Part shown: one piece after another, positions 54,148 through 64,000 of the stretch | Position numbering within the stretch: the first letter of the stretch is position 1 | Layout of the letters: every line of letters begins with the position of its first letter | Assembly: GCA_029212745.1 (NCBI GenBank) | Contig: JARGOL010000006.1 | Coordinates: forward strand, 62,001-126,000 | From: Alcanivoracaceae bacterium | GTDB taxonomy: Bacteria; Pseudomonadota; Gammaproteobacteria; Pseudomonadales; Alcanivoracaceae | Length of the DNA: 64,000 nt | Direction: 5' to 3' | Notes under the pieces: generated by a model | What the model saw: the letters and a program-made list of their open reading frames with translations, nothing else | What the model was told of the DNA's origin: nothing | Database searches by the model: none | Made by a program: the position numbers and the translations under genes

Positions 54148-54199
54148 AGTATACAGTCAGCGCGCCATCATGACAGGGTTCACAGGTCTGCTGTGAACC
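54148..54199 (-). promoter_or_regulatory. Promoter and 23-bp perfect dyad of the surface cytochrome operon
   Basis: On the minus strand a CTGTCA -35 (54171-54176) and a TATACT -10 (54148-54153) are 17 nt apart, with a start expected near 54141 and a leader of about 28 nt. A perfect dyad with 9-bp arms, GGTTCACAG-GTCTG-CTGTGAACC (54177-54199, plus strand), directly abuts the -35, where an activator would bind. The dyad lacks a T tract, so it is not a terminator. Confidence 0.55.
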
Positions 54200-54245
54200 A
54201 CCGCCAGTCTGCCCGGCAATAACAAAAAAGAATATGGATATGCTT

Positions 54246-54809
54246 TCAGTCGCCGTTCACGGCACCCAGGCTGAAAACACTGTCGCCGCTACGCACCACC
54301 AGCTCGGTGCCGCCCTGACCGTCCTCAGGCTGTGCCAGTGCTACCAGGTCATAAAAGGCGTTGCGCCCGATGCGTGCGCTCAGGCCGCGACGAACGTGAA
54401 GGGATGGTTGCGGCTCACCGCCTTCACCGGTGGTTACGTCCAGGGGATGGGCGCTGTCGGCCACCACTTCATCATCCACATTGGTAGTGAACAGCAGATA
54501 CGGGGTGCCTTCACGCTGAACCTGTTCGACTGTATGGGCGACAAAAGGCAGGTCTTCCACACGGATGCGCCATTTTTCCACCGGCGTCACCAGGAAATAA
54601 TCATCGCCTTCACGCTTGAGCACGGAGGCAAACAGCTTCACCAACGAGTGCCTGCGGATCGGGTCGCCTTCGTGCAGCCAGGTGCCGTCGGCACAGATCA
54701 CCATATCCATGTCGCCGGACAACGGCGGATCCCACGTGTCCACCGGCGGCCCACCAGGACCGGCTTGAGCGCGCTCCAGCGCCGCCAACAGCTCGTCAGG
54801 CGATGGCAT
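54246..54809 (-). CDS. DUF1285 family protein
   Basis: A 187-residue cytoplasmic protein recognised by SGDMDMVICADGTWLHEGDPIRRHSLVKLF, and by YFLVTPVEKWRIRVEDLPFVA, both typical of DUF1285. The function is unknown. It begins 2 nt after the upstream TetR gene stops, so they form an operon, and this neighbour pairing is familiar from Pseudomonas (recall). The 132 nt after it hold the surface operon promoter. Confidence 0.88.
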   Translation of the reverse strand: MPSPDELLAALERAQAGPGGPPVDTWDPPLSGDMDMVICADGTWLHEGDPIRRHSLVKLFASVLKREGDDYFLVTPVEKWRIRVEDLPFVAHTVEQVQREGTPYLLFTTNVDDEVVADSAHPLDVTTGEGGEPQPSLHVRRGLSARIGRNAFYDLVALAQPEDGQGGTELVVRSGDSVFSLGAVNGD

Positions 54810-54811
54810 GA

Positions 54812-55444
54812 TCAGCGACCCCGCTGGCCCTTGTTGCCCATGCGGATGCCGATGTCGATCAGGAAATCGAGAAAGTCATCCTTGTCCTCAATCAGCCGCT
54901 GGTAGAACGGCGACTCCATCAGGCCCACGGCACCATGGGCCAGCGCCCAGGCGGCGCAGATGTGGTAGATCGGATTGACGTCCTCAAGGCTGCCCTCTTC
55001 AATGCGCAGCTTGACGATATCCTGCAGGTGCTCGAAGTTGGCGGCACGAATACGGTGCAACTTGTCCACCAGCTCCGGCACGGCATGATCCTTGATCACC
55101 TTGTGCTCAAGCCGGTCGAACAGCATGTAGCGCTTGGGCTCGGAGATGCGGAAGCGGAAATATTCCCGCGCCAGGCGCTCCTTGTCGTCCGATTCCTGGA
55201 TGCGCTGGAAGATGTCCGCCAGTTCTTCCTCATAACGGATCATCAGCAGCAGGTAGATTTCGTTCTTGGTTTCGAAGTGCTTGTAGATGGTGCCTTTGCC
55301 GATGCCAACGCGATCCGCGATCATCTCCACCGTCACCCTGTCCTCGCCCTCTTCCAGGAACAGGGCCAGGGCAGCGTCCAGGATTTCCCGCTCTCGCTGG
55401 CGGAACTCCTGGGCACGACGGGTCGCTTTTTCCAGATCACCCAT
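54812..55444 (-). CDS. TetR/AcrR family transcriptional regulator
   Basis: A 210-residue repressor. The helix-turn-helix is clear (TVEMIADRVGIGKGTIYKHFETK, split here as residues about 38-60). The C-terminal domain is helical, with Tyr/Phe-rich segments that could hold a hydrophobic ligand. The ATG at 55444 has GGAG 6 nt upstream and is preferred to start codons at 55456 and 55459. It is first in an operon with the DUF1285 gene. It could act on its own promoter or on the neighbouring surface operon dyad; that is inference. Confidence 0.92.
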   Translation of the reverse strand: MGDLEKATRRAQEFRQREREILDAALALFLEEGEDRVTVEMIADRVGIGKGTIYKHFETKNEIYLLLMIRYEEELADIFQRIQESDDKERLAREYFRFRISEPKRYMLFDRLEHKVIKDHAVPELVDKLHRIRAANFEHLQDIVKLRIEEGSLEDVNPIYHICAAWALAHGAVGLMESPFYQRLIEDKDDFLDFLIDIGIRMGNKGQRGR

Positions 55445-55617
55445 GGGTTTCTCCATCACCTCTGCTAACCAATGAACGGCACCGGCGCCGTATGACTGGG
55501 CAGTCTAGCGGAATAGCGCGCTGACGCCCATACTCGTCAATTCAGGGATTTTCCTGCCAGATCAGTGTCTTTGGCGCGGATAATACCCATATTTAACCGA
55601 ATGACAATGAGGCTCGC

Positions 55618-56748
55618 ATGAACGCCGAACTGGCATCGCTTGTTGATCACGAATTCCCCCTGGACCCGTACACGCTGTACCTGAACCATGCTGCCGTGGC
55701 GCCCTGGCCCCAACGGACGGCCGACGCCGTGGGCCACTTTGCCCGGGAAAACACCGTCACCGGTGCACGCCACTACCCGCGATGGATGCAGACCGAAAAC
55801 CGGCTTCGCCAACAGGCCGCCGAGCTGATTGGCGCACACCGGCCGGAAGACGTGGCACTGTTGAAGAATACCTCCGAGGGCCTGTCCTTCATCGCTGCCG
55901 GGCTCGACTGGCAACCCGGCGATGAAGTGCTGACCAGCAACGAGGAATTCCCCTCCAACCGCATTCCCTGGCAGGCCCTGTCGGCCCGGGACGTCCGCCT
56001 GAAGGAAGTGTCACTGCAGTGTGCGGACCCGGAACAGGCACTGATCGACGCCATCGGCCCCCGCACCCGCCTGCTCACCATCAGCTCGGTCCAGTATGGC
56101 ACCGGCCTGCGCCTGGACCTCGAGCGCCTTGGCCGTGCCTGCCGCGAGCAAAACGTGCTGTTCTGTGTCGATGCCATCCAGAGCGTTGGCGCGGTGCCCA
56201 TGGACGTCCAGGCATGCCATGCGGACATGCTGGTTGCCGATGGCCACAAGTGGATGCTGGGCCCGGAGGGCCTGGCCCTGTTCTGGGTCAATCCGGCCAT
56301 CCGCGAGCAGCTGGCGCTGACCGAATTCGGCTGGCACATGATTGCCGATGCCGGCGACTACGACACCCGCGAATGGGCGCCGGCGGCGGACGCCCGGCGG
56401 TTCGAGTGCGGCAGTCCCAACATGCTCTGTGCCCATGCCCTCTCCGCGAGCCTGTCACTGCTGCTGGAGGTGGGCATGAACACGGTCTGGGAGCAACTGC
56501 AGCACAATGTCACGTACCTGCTGGCGCAGCTGGAACAGCGCCCGGGGGTGGAAATCCTGTCGCCGCGTGCGCCCGACCGGCGGGCCGGGATTGTCACGTT
56601 CCGGGTCGATGGCCACGATAACGAGGCCCTGTACCGCCAGCTGCAGGCGGCCGGCGTGGTCTGTGCAAAACGGGGCGGCGGCATTCGCCTGTCGCCGCAT
56701 TTCTACACCCCGGAATCGGTCATGGACCAGGCCCTGAAAGCATTCTAG
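55618..56748 (+). CDS. Class V aminotransferase (cysteine desulfurase-like PLP enzyme)
   Basis: A 376-residue pyridoxal phosphate enzyme. The PLP-binding Lys is in DGHKWMLGPEG, and the cofactor-contacting LYLNHAAVAP, VDAIQSVG and CGSPNM segments are present. It lacks the flexible Cys loop typical of IscS/NifS, so a desulfurase role is not assured; transaminase or lyase activity is possible. The start at 55618 follows GAGG. It is followed 11 nt later by the YiiX-like gene, so they are co-transcribed. Confidence 0.9.
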   Translation: MNAELASLVDHEFPLDPYTLYLNHAAVAPWPQRTADAVGHFARENTVTGARHYPRWMQTENRLRQQAAELIGAHRPEDVALLKNTSEGLSFIAAGLDWQPGDEVLTSNEEFPSNRIPWQALSARDVRLKEVSLQCADPEQALIDAIGPRTRLLTISSVQYGTGLRLDLERLGRACREQNVLFCVDAIQSVGAVPMDVQACHADMLVADGHKWMLGPEGLALFWVNPAIREQLALTEFGWHMIADAGDYDTREWAPAADARRFECGSPNMLCAHALSASLSLLLEVGMNTVWEQLQHNVTYLLAQLEQRPGVEILSPRAPDRRAGIVTFRVDGHDNEALYRQLQAAGVVCAKRGGGIRLSPHFYTPESVMDQALKAF

Positions 56749-56759
56749 GATGCCACGCC

Positions 56760-57641
56760 ATGAGTAACCGTAATGCGCTTTATCACTGGCTCACCGACTG
56801 GCTGCAGCAGGAGCCCGCTGCGGCATTGCTGCGCCTGTCCGATTTCGAGCAGGTGCGCCAGACCCTGCTCCCCGGCGATGTACTGCTGGTGGACGGCCAG
56901 AGCCGCGTGGACCGCACTTTCAAGACCATCGCCGGCAGTCGCTGGTCGCGCGCCTGCCTGTACCTGGGCCGGCTGCATGACATCAAGGATCCGGGCCTGC
57001 GTGCCCAGCTGGCCGAATACCTGACCTGCACCCCGGATACCCAGCTGATTATCGAAACACGCCTGGACCGTGGCCTGGTGCTGCAGCCACTGTCCACGCT
57101 GGAGCCGGAACACGTGCGTATCTGCCGCCCTGGCGCCCTGTCCCCGCAAGACGCGGCGGAGGTGGTGCGCTATGCCTGCAGCCGGCTGGGCGTCGGCCAG
57201 GACACCTCCTGGTGGACACTGCTGGCCCTGCTGCTGCCCTGGGGCCTGCTGCCGCGACGCTGGCGGCCGCCTGCCTTCGCACGTGTCGCCAATGGCCTGT
57301 TCCGGCTACTGTCCGGCACGCCCATCGGCGAGGCCTTCTCGTTTATCCAGTACCCGATACTGCCGCTGGTGAAACGGGTGGAAGGCGACCGCACGCGCCT
57401 GTTCCGGCGCCATCCGCGGGTATTCCTGGCCGTGGATTTTGACCATTCGCCCTACTTCGACATCATCAAGTATCCATTCGTGGACCTGCTCACCGATGAA
57501 CGGGTACGCCTGCAGCCCTGGCAGGGCAATGCCCTGGCGCTGAACCGGGCCCACCGTGACGGCGACAAGCCGCCGCTGGCCCTGGTCCGCGACAAGGACG
57601 ATGGCGGCAATCAGCCCGGCAAAGCCTCGCCAGGCGGCTAA
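56760..57641 (+). CDS. YiiX-like protein with altered catalytic residues (probable pseudoenzyme)
   Basis: A 293-residue protein resembling the permuted NlpC/P60-like YiiX family. The GDVLLV segment and the GSRWSRACLYLG motif are visible, as is EAFSFIQYPILP, which matches the segment after the catalytic Cys in the larger homologues I know. The expected catalytic His of the xSHxxLYxG motif is Arg (R64), and the expected Cys before I-x-E-A-F is Ser (S185). If the alignment is right, it cannot work by the usual Cys-His mechanism. Another hydrophobic segment (about 151-165) suggests membrane contact. Function unknown. Confidence 0.7.
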   Translation: MSNRNALYHWLTDWLQQEPAAALLRLSDFEQVRQTLLPGDVLLVDGQSRVDRTFKTIAGSRWSRACLYLGRLHDIKDPGLRAQLAEYLTCTPDTQLIIETRLDRGLVLQPLSTLEPEHVRICRPGALSPQDAAEVVRYACSRLGVGQDTSWWTLLALLLPWGLLPRRWRPPAFARVANGLFRLLSGTPIGEAFSFIQYPILPLVKRVEGDRTRLFRRHPRVFLAVDFDHSPYFDIIKYPFVDLLTDERVRLQPWQGNALALNRAHRDGDKPPLALVRDKDDGGNQPGKASPGG

Positions 57642-57800
57642 ATTCCACCCTGCTATAACGCACCTGCACCTATGGCTAATCGGTCTAATAACGGGCGTCA
57701 ACGGGGTTGAGCAGAACGGCATTCAGCGGGAAGATGAAGAAACCCTCTCAGACAGGGTGCGCGTGGCAACAGCCGCGCATGAAGCAACTCCTGACTCGCT

Positions 57801-57838
57801 GACCTGGTATTCTTCCCCCGGAATATCAGGTCTTTTTT
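57801..57838 (+). terminator. Terminator downstream of the YiiX-like gene
   Basis: A 12-bp stem (GACCTG-g-TATTC pairing with GAATA-t-CAGGTC, one G-T pair) and an 8-nt loop are followed by T6. It lies 160 nt beyond the stop codon, leaving a long 3' region with no gene visible. Confidence 0.8.
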
Positions 57839-57849
57839 ATGCGCGCAGC

Positions 57850-59202
57850 TCAGTCGTCGTCAGCGTCCGGTGACGGCTCGTCCACCGGCTCTGGATCATC
57901 ACGCTCTTCCAGTGACGGTAACTGGCGCCGTGCCCGCGCGCCCATTTCCTGAAGCTGGTGCGCCTGGCGCAGCAGGTTGCCGCGTCCGGATGCCAGCTGC
58001 TTGTAGCTTTTCTCCCAGGCCTTGTCGGCGCTGCGAATACGCTTGCCCACGTCCTCGAACGACTCACTCAGCAGCGATACCTGGTCAATGATCTTGCCGG
58101 CACGGTCGGCAATGTCGAGCGCGTTGCGGTTCTGGTATTCGTTGCGCCAGATATTGTTGATGGTGCGCAGGGTGACCAGCAGCGTGGTCGGGCTGACCAG
58201 CACGATGTGGCGGTTATAGGCCTCGGTATATAGGCCGGGCGCCTTTTCCATGGCGGTCAGGAACGCCCCTTCCACGGGCACGAACAACAACACGAAATCC
58301 AGGGTCTGCACCCCTTCCAGGGTTTCATAACCCTTGTCGCTGAGTTCCTTGACGTGGTTGCGCAGTGACACCAGGTGTTCGTCCAGCGCCCGCTGGCGAT
58401 CCGCCTCGTTCTCGTCCTCACGGCAGTAGCGTTCGTAGGCCGTGAGAGACACCTTGGCGTCGATGATCACGTCCTTGCCGTCCGGTAAATGCACGATCAC
58501 ATCCGGCTGGCGCCGGCCATCGGCGGAATCAAGGCTGACCTGGGTCTCGTATTCACGGCCCCGGGTCAGGCCCGACTCCTCGAGGATGCGCTCAAGAATC
58601 ATCTCGCCCCAGTTGCCCTGGGTCTTGGTCTGGCCCTTGAGGGCGTTGGTGAGGTTGCGGGCGTCGTCCACCATCTGGTGATTGAGCTGCTGCAGTTGCT
58701 GCAACTGCTGTGTCAGCGAGGCACTGGTCTTCGATTCCTCGGTATGGATTTCATCCACCCGCCGGCGAAAGTCGGTGAGTTGCTGGCGAAACGGACGCAA
58801 CAGGTCATCAAGACCGGTACGGTTCTGTTCCTGCAGGCGCTGGCTTCTTTCCTCGAAGATGCGGCTGGAGAGCTGTTCGAATTCCTTTTTCATCTGTTCG
58901 CGACTCTGCTCGAGCCACTGCAGCTTTTCCGTGGTGCCCTGCAGACGTTCCTCGAGACGGGCATTGTCCGTGGACAGGCCCGACACACGCCGCTGCAATT
59001 CACTGGCTTGCTCCCGGGCGTCCTGCAACTGCACGCGCAGATTGCCGTCACTGGCCTCAAGCCCGCTGATACGGGTGCGCGCCTCCTGCAACGCCGACTC
59101 TGAGCGGGCGATGGCTGCGGCACGTCGCCAGTACAGCACCAGGCCTGGCACCAGGCCGACGGCGACACCCATAAGGGCAGCAATGATCCACTCAGTCGTC
59201 AT
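57850..59202 (-). CDS. rmuC: DNA recombination protein RmuC
   Basis: A 450-residue RmuC protein. It has an N-terminal transmembrane helix (about 7-24), a long coiled coil (about 30-185), and the conserved C-terminal nuclease-like domain with QGNWGEMILERILEESGL, RQPDVIVHLPDGKDVIIDAKVSL and FVPVEGAFLTA. The acidic C-terminal tail is short. The protein limits inversions and rearrangements; its biochemical activity is inferred from the PD-(D/E)XK fold. Its start overlaps the tatD stop by 4 nt. Confidence 0.95.
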   Translation of the reverse strand: MTTEWIIAALMGVAVGLVPGLVLYWRRAAAIARSESALQEARTRISGLEASDGNLRVQLQDAREQASELQRRVSGLSTDNARLEERLQGTTEKLQWLEQSREQMKKEFEQLSSRIFEERSQRLQEQNRTGLDDLLRPFRQQLTDFRRRVDEIHTEESKTSASLTQQLQQLQQLNHQMVDDARNLTNALKGQTKTQGNWGEMILERILEESGLTRGREYETQVSLDSADGRRQPDVIVHLPDGKDVIIDAKVSLTAYERYCREDENEADRQRALDEHLVSLRNHVKELSDKGYETLEGVQTLDFVLLFVPVEGAFLTAMEKAPGLYTEAYNRHIVLVSPTTLLVTLRTINNIWRNEYQNRNALDIADRAGKIIDQVSLLSESFEDVGKRIRSADKAWEKSYKQLASGRGNLLRQAHQLQEMGARARRQLPSLEERDDPEPVDEPSPDADDD

Positions 59203-59990
59203 GGTTTGGCCTTGTCGAAGAGCCGGAAGAAATTCTCCCGGGTAATGTCAGCCACCTGTTGCGCCGACACGCCGTGCAGGTCGGCGACGCAGTGCGCCAC
59301 TTCGGTGACAAAGCGCGGTTCATTCTGTTTGCCACGATGGGGCACCGGCGCCAGCCAGGGCGCATCGGTCTCGATCAGCAGCGATTCCAGTGGCAAGGCC
59401 CGGACAACCTCGCGCAGGGATTCGGCATTTCGGAACGTGACGATGCCGGAAATGGAAATCATGAAGCCCATGTCGATGGCAGCCTGCGCCATCTCCAGGT
59501 CTTCGGTGAAGCAATGCAGCACCCCGCGCACGCCAGAGCCGCCGTGCTCACGAATCATGGCCAGGGTATCGGCCCGCGCACCGCGGGTATGCACCACCAG
59601 GGGCAGCCCGGTCTGGCGCGCCGCCTCAATATGACAGCGGAACCGTGCCTGCTGCCAGTCACGCTGGTCCCTGGCATAAAAATAATCCAGCCCGGTTTCA
59701 CCGATAGCCACGACCTGCGGGTGATCAGAGAGGGCCACCAGCTCCGCGGTATCCGGCTCTCGCGAGTCGCGATACAGCGGATGGACGCCCACGGTGGCAT
59801 AGACATTGGGCCACTGTTCCGCCAGCGTCCTGACCTGTTCGAATGTTTCCAGATCCACACCGATACACAACACATGGCCGACACCGGCATCGCCGGTGTG
59901 CGCCATCAGCGCAGCCATGTTGTCGTATCCGGAGAGGTCCAGCCGGTCGAGGTGGCAATGGGAGTCCACCAGTCCGTGCAAAGCTGTCAT
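59199..59990 (-). CDS. tatD: TatD family metal-dependent DNase
   Basis: A 263-residue TatD-like hydrolase. The metal-binding DSHCHLD, the ETGLDYFY region, HTRGA, GVLHCFTED and ETDAPWLAP are all intact. Members are 3'-5' exonucleases. The start at 59990 is 4 nt beyond the pilZ stop, so the pair is coupled; the longer frame runs into pilZ. Gene order after pilZ-holB-tmk is as in Pseudomonas. Confidence 0.95.
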   Translation of the reverse strand: MTALHGLVDSHCHLDRLDLSGYDNMAALMAHTGDAGVGHVLCIGVDLETFEQVRTLAEQWPNVYATVGVHPLYRDSREPDTAELVALSDHPQVVAIGETGLDYFYARDQRDWQQARFRCHIEAARQTGLPLVVHTRGARADTLAMIREHGGSGVRGVLHCFTEDLEMAQAAIDMGFMISISGIVTFRNAESLREVVRALPLESLLIETDAPWLAPVPHRGKQNEPRFVTEVAHCVADLHGVSAQQVADITRENFFRLFDKAKP

Positions 59991-59994
59991 TGGT

Positions 59995-60339
59995 TCACAT
60001 GGTGTGTGTGGGGCGGTCTGACTCCAGCGAGCCTGCCAGGTAGTTCTCGATGGTGCGACGGGCGGTGTCATCCTGGTCGGAAAACTGCACGCCGACCCCC
60101 GCCGTGCGGTTGCCCTGGGCACCCTTGGGTGTCACCCAGATCACTTTGCCGGCCACCGGGATCTTCTCCGCCTCTTCCATCAGGTTGAGCAGCAGGAACA
60201 CCTCGTCGCCAAGCTTGTAGTCCTTGTTGGTCGGAATAAACAGGCCACCGTGACGAACAAACGGCATGTAGGCCGAGTACAGGATCGCCTTGTCCTTGAT
60301 GGTCAGGGAGAGAATGCCGCCACCGCCGGGCATCTTCAT
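59995..60339 (-). CDS. pilZ: Type IV pilus assembly protein PilZ
   Basis: A 114-residue PilZ-domain protein, cytoplasmic, needed for type IV pilus biogenesis. It has the LYSAYMPFVRHGGLFIPT segment and ends like Pseudomonas PilZ. The c-di-GMP-binding RxxxR and D/NxSxxG motifs are absent, as in true PilZ, so it should not bind c-di-GMP. The start at 60339 is the only sensible one. It lies between holB and tatD, the expected order. Confidence 0.93.
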   Translation of the reverse strand: MKMPGGGGILSLTIKDKAILYSAYMPFVRHGGLFIPTNKDYKLGDEVFLLLNLMEEAEKIPVAGKVIWVTPKGAQGNRTAGVGVQFSDQDDTARRTIENYLAGSLESDRPTHTM

Positions 60340-60374
60340 GGTGTGTACTCCAAACCTTTGTTATTTCAGGCAGA

Positions 60375-63058
<2,684 letters not shown>

Positions 63059-63062
<4 letters not shown>

Positions 63063-63868
63063 GGGCTCAGGAACCAGTTCTCCACGGTGGATTGCAGGCG
63101 GCGGGCAAGATCACCCACGGGCCAGTGCCAGAGAGCCAGTTTACGGACCGGGAGCACGCCGGCAACCGCGTTGCAGGCAAAAATTTCATCCGCGTGACGC
63201 AGGTCTGCCAGCACCCGTGGCCGCCGGCACAGCTCAACGCCGGTGCCTGACAGCCCCGAGGCAAGAATACGTTGGCGCATCACCCCGTTGACGCCGGCGC
63301 GGTCCAGCGCGGGCGTCCACAGGCGATCACCGAAACGGGCAAACAGGTTCATGCTGGTGAGTTCCAGCGGGCGCTGGCGCGCGTCCAGCACCAGCCCTTC
63401 GTCCCAGCCATGGGCACGCACCTCGTCGGCGGCCAGCACCTGTTCCAGGCGCGCCAGGTGCTTGAGCCCGGCCAGCGCGCCAGCGTCGGCCAGCCGGGTT
63501 TTGCACACGCCAATGGCCATGCCCTGCTGGTACTGCAATTCAGGTCGCGGGCTATAGGGAAACACGGCGGCGGAGAGGCTCACCCGGGGATGTGCCGGAG
63601 ACGCATAACCACGTCCGCCACTGCCGGCGGTAAGCACCAGCTTGATCACGGACAGCGCATCCCCGGCCCGGGCCAGCCCCTGCGCAAGGGCCTGGTCGAA
63701 CTGTGCCGGGGTCAGCGGCAAACCCAACTGCTGAGCGCCGCGCAACATGCGCTGGCGATGGTCAGCCGCCAGCGGCGCGCGGCCGTGCTGCACGCGAATG
63801 GTCTCGAACAGCCCCTGCCCGTAGGCGAGGCCGCGATCGCTGAGCAAGGCCTGCGGCAGTGTCTCCAC
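63059..63868 (-). CDS. pabC: Aminodeoxychorismate lyase
   Basis: A 269-residue PLP enzyme, the length of E. coli PabC. It converts 4-amino-4-deoxychorismate to 4-aminobenzoate and pyruvate for folate synthesis. The DRGLAYGQGLFETIR start, the Lys in LKHLARLEQ and STSMNLFA-like TSMNLF are typical. The GTG at 63868 lies 4 nt after the fabF stop; the frame is open further upstream but lies within fabF. Together with mltG it follows the standard order. Confidence 0.93.
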
Positions 63869-63872
63869 CGGC

Positions 63873-64000
63873 TCAGACAGACCGGAAGACCAGCGAGCCG
63901 TTGGTGCCACCAAAACCGAAGCTGTTCGACAGCACGGTATTGATCGGGCGCTGTTGCGCCTGGTGGGCAACGAAATCCAGGTCGCAGTCCTGGTCGGGCG
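63873..64000 (-). CDS. fabF: 3-oxoacyl-ACP synthase II (FabF), C-terminal fragment
   Basis: Only the last 41 residues are present; the 5' part lies beyond the window edge. The end [14 protein letters not shown], then GSLVFRSV, is the FabF C terminus; the active-site Cys and both His lie outside, although the conserved NSFGFGGTN loop is intact. It elongates acyl-ACP in fatty-acid synthesis. It heads the pabC-mltG-tmk-holB-pilZ-tatD-rmuC run. Confidence 0.95.
   Translation of the reverse strand, partial: PDQDCDLDFVAHQAQQRPINTVLSNSFGFGGTNGSLVFRSV

Noticed and set aside
54177-54199. A CRP site upstream of the surface operon
   Set aside because: The half-sites are TCACA then TGTGA with a 9-nt gap, the reverse of the CRP order TGTGA-N6-TCACA, so a different factor is more likely.
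54177-54199. A terminator for the DUF1285 gene
   Set aside because: The dyad has no T tract on the minus strand and lies against a promoter -35.

Overview
The window looks like chromosome of a GC-rich marine hydrocarbon-degrading gammaproteobacterium of the Alcanivorax/Alloalcanivorax type. The inference rests on a wax ester synthase/DGAT, a class-3 aldehyde dehydrogenase, a fatty acid desaturase, acyl-CoA synthetase and ETF/ETF-QO genes, an LpxO lipid A hydroxylase, and a Pseudomonas-like tatD-pilZ-holB-tmk-mltG-pabC-fabF block. No tRNA, rRNA, CRISPR array, insertion sequence or phage gene was found. Genes are tightly packed, and several convergent pairs overlap at their 3' ends.

Layout. 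1-6.0 kb: the end of a histidine kinase coupled to a Cys-motif protein, a cold-shock gene with a long leader, ybiT, an aldehyde dehydrogenase, a monohaem cytochrome c and a PEBP protein. 6.2-10.5 kb: pirin, wax ester synthase, a membrane protein and an amidase. 10.6-13.9 kb: an MpaB-family oxygenase / TetR / acyl-CoA synthetase operon. 13.9-18.4 kb: a phospholipase D-like protein, small proteins, djlA with an 18-bp tandem repeat at its end, and lpxO. 18.5-21.4 kb: an AraC regulator, a direct-repeat array, a secreted PETase/cutinase-like hydrolase and a DMT transporter. 21.4-29.6 kb: hemH, a lipoprotein, an AraC regulator, a diiron-like protein, two tandem four-cysteine mini-proteins, a possible CRP/Vfr site, ygiQ and an acyltransferase. 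29.6-33.3 kb: a structured non-coding stretch, a 27-residue membrane peptide, two exported unknowns and a zinc alcohol dehydrogenase. 33.4-37.1 kb: etfBA divergent from etfD, with a PsrA-like palindrome at the etfD promoter. 37.2-43.2 kb: a GNAT-nitrilase fusion, cobB, DAHP synthase, a desaturase and a lipase-like hydrolase. 43.4-54.2 kb: a voltage-gated K+ channel, a FecR-like Tat protein with a CHASE2 adenylate cyclase, and a three-gene exported cytochrome/beta-barrel/giant adhesin-like operon. 54.2-64 kb: DUF1285 and TetR genes, a PLP enzyme, a YiiX-like pseudoenzyme, rmuC, then the conserved tatD-to-fabF operon.

How the genes fit together. Lipid metabolism dominates. Fatty acids are made (fabF), desaturated, activated (acyl-CoA synthetase) and stored as wax ester or triacylglycerol. 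Long-chain aldehydes are oxidised by the aldehyde dehydrogenase, and electrons from beta-oxidation pass through ETF and ETF-QO to quinone. The PsrA-like site would tie electron transfer to fatty-acid supply. The most novel-looking locus is 47.36-54.20 kb: a secreted roughly 1,300-residue protein with one haem motif, calcium-binding repeats and a C-terminal sorting-type tail, followed by an outer-membrane barrel and a trihaem lipoprotein, all behind a recognisable promoter abutted by a perfect 9-bp-arm dyad. The haem complement suggests cell-surface redox chemistry, but the substrate cannot be read from sequence.
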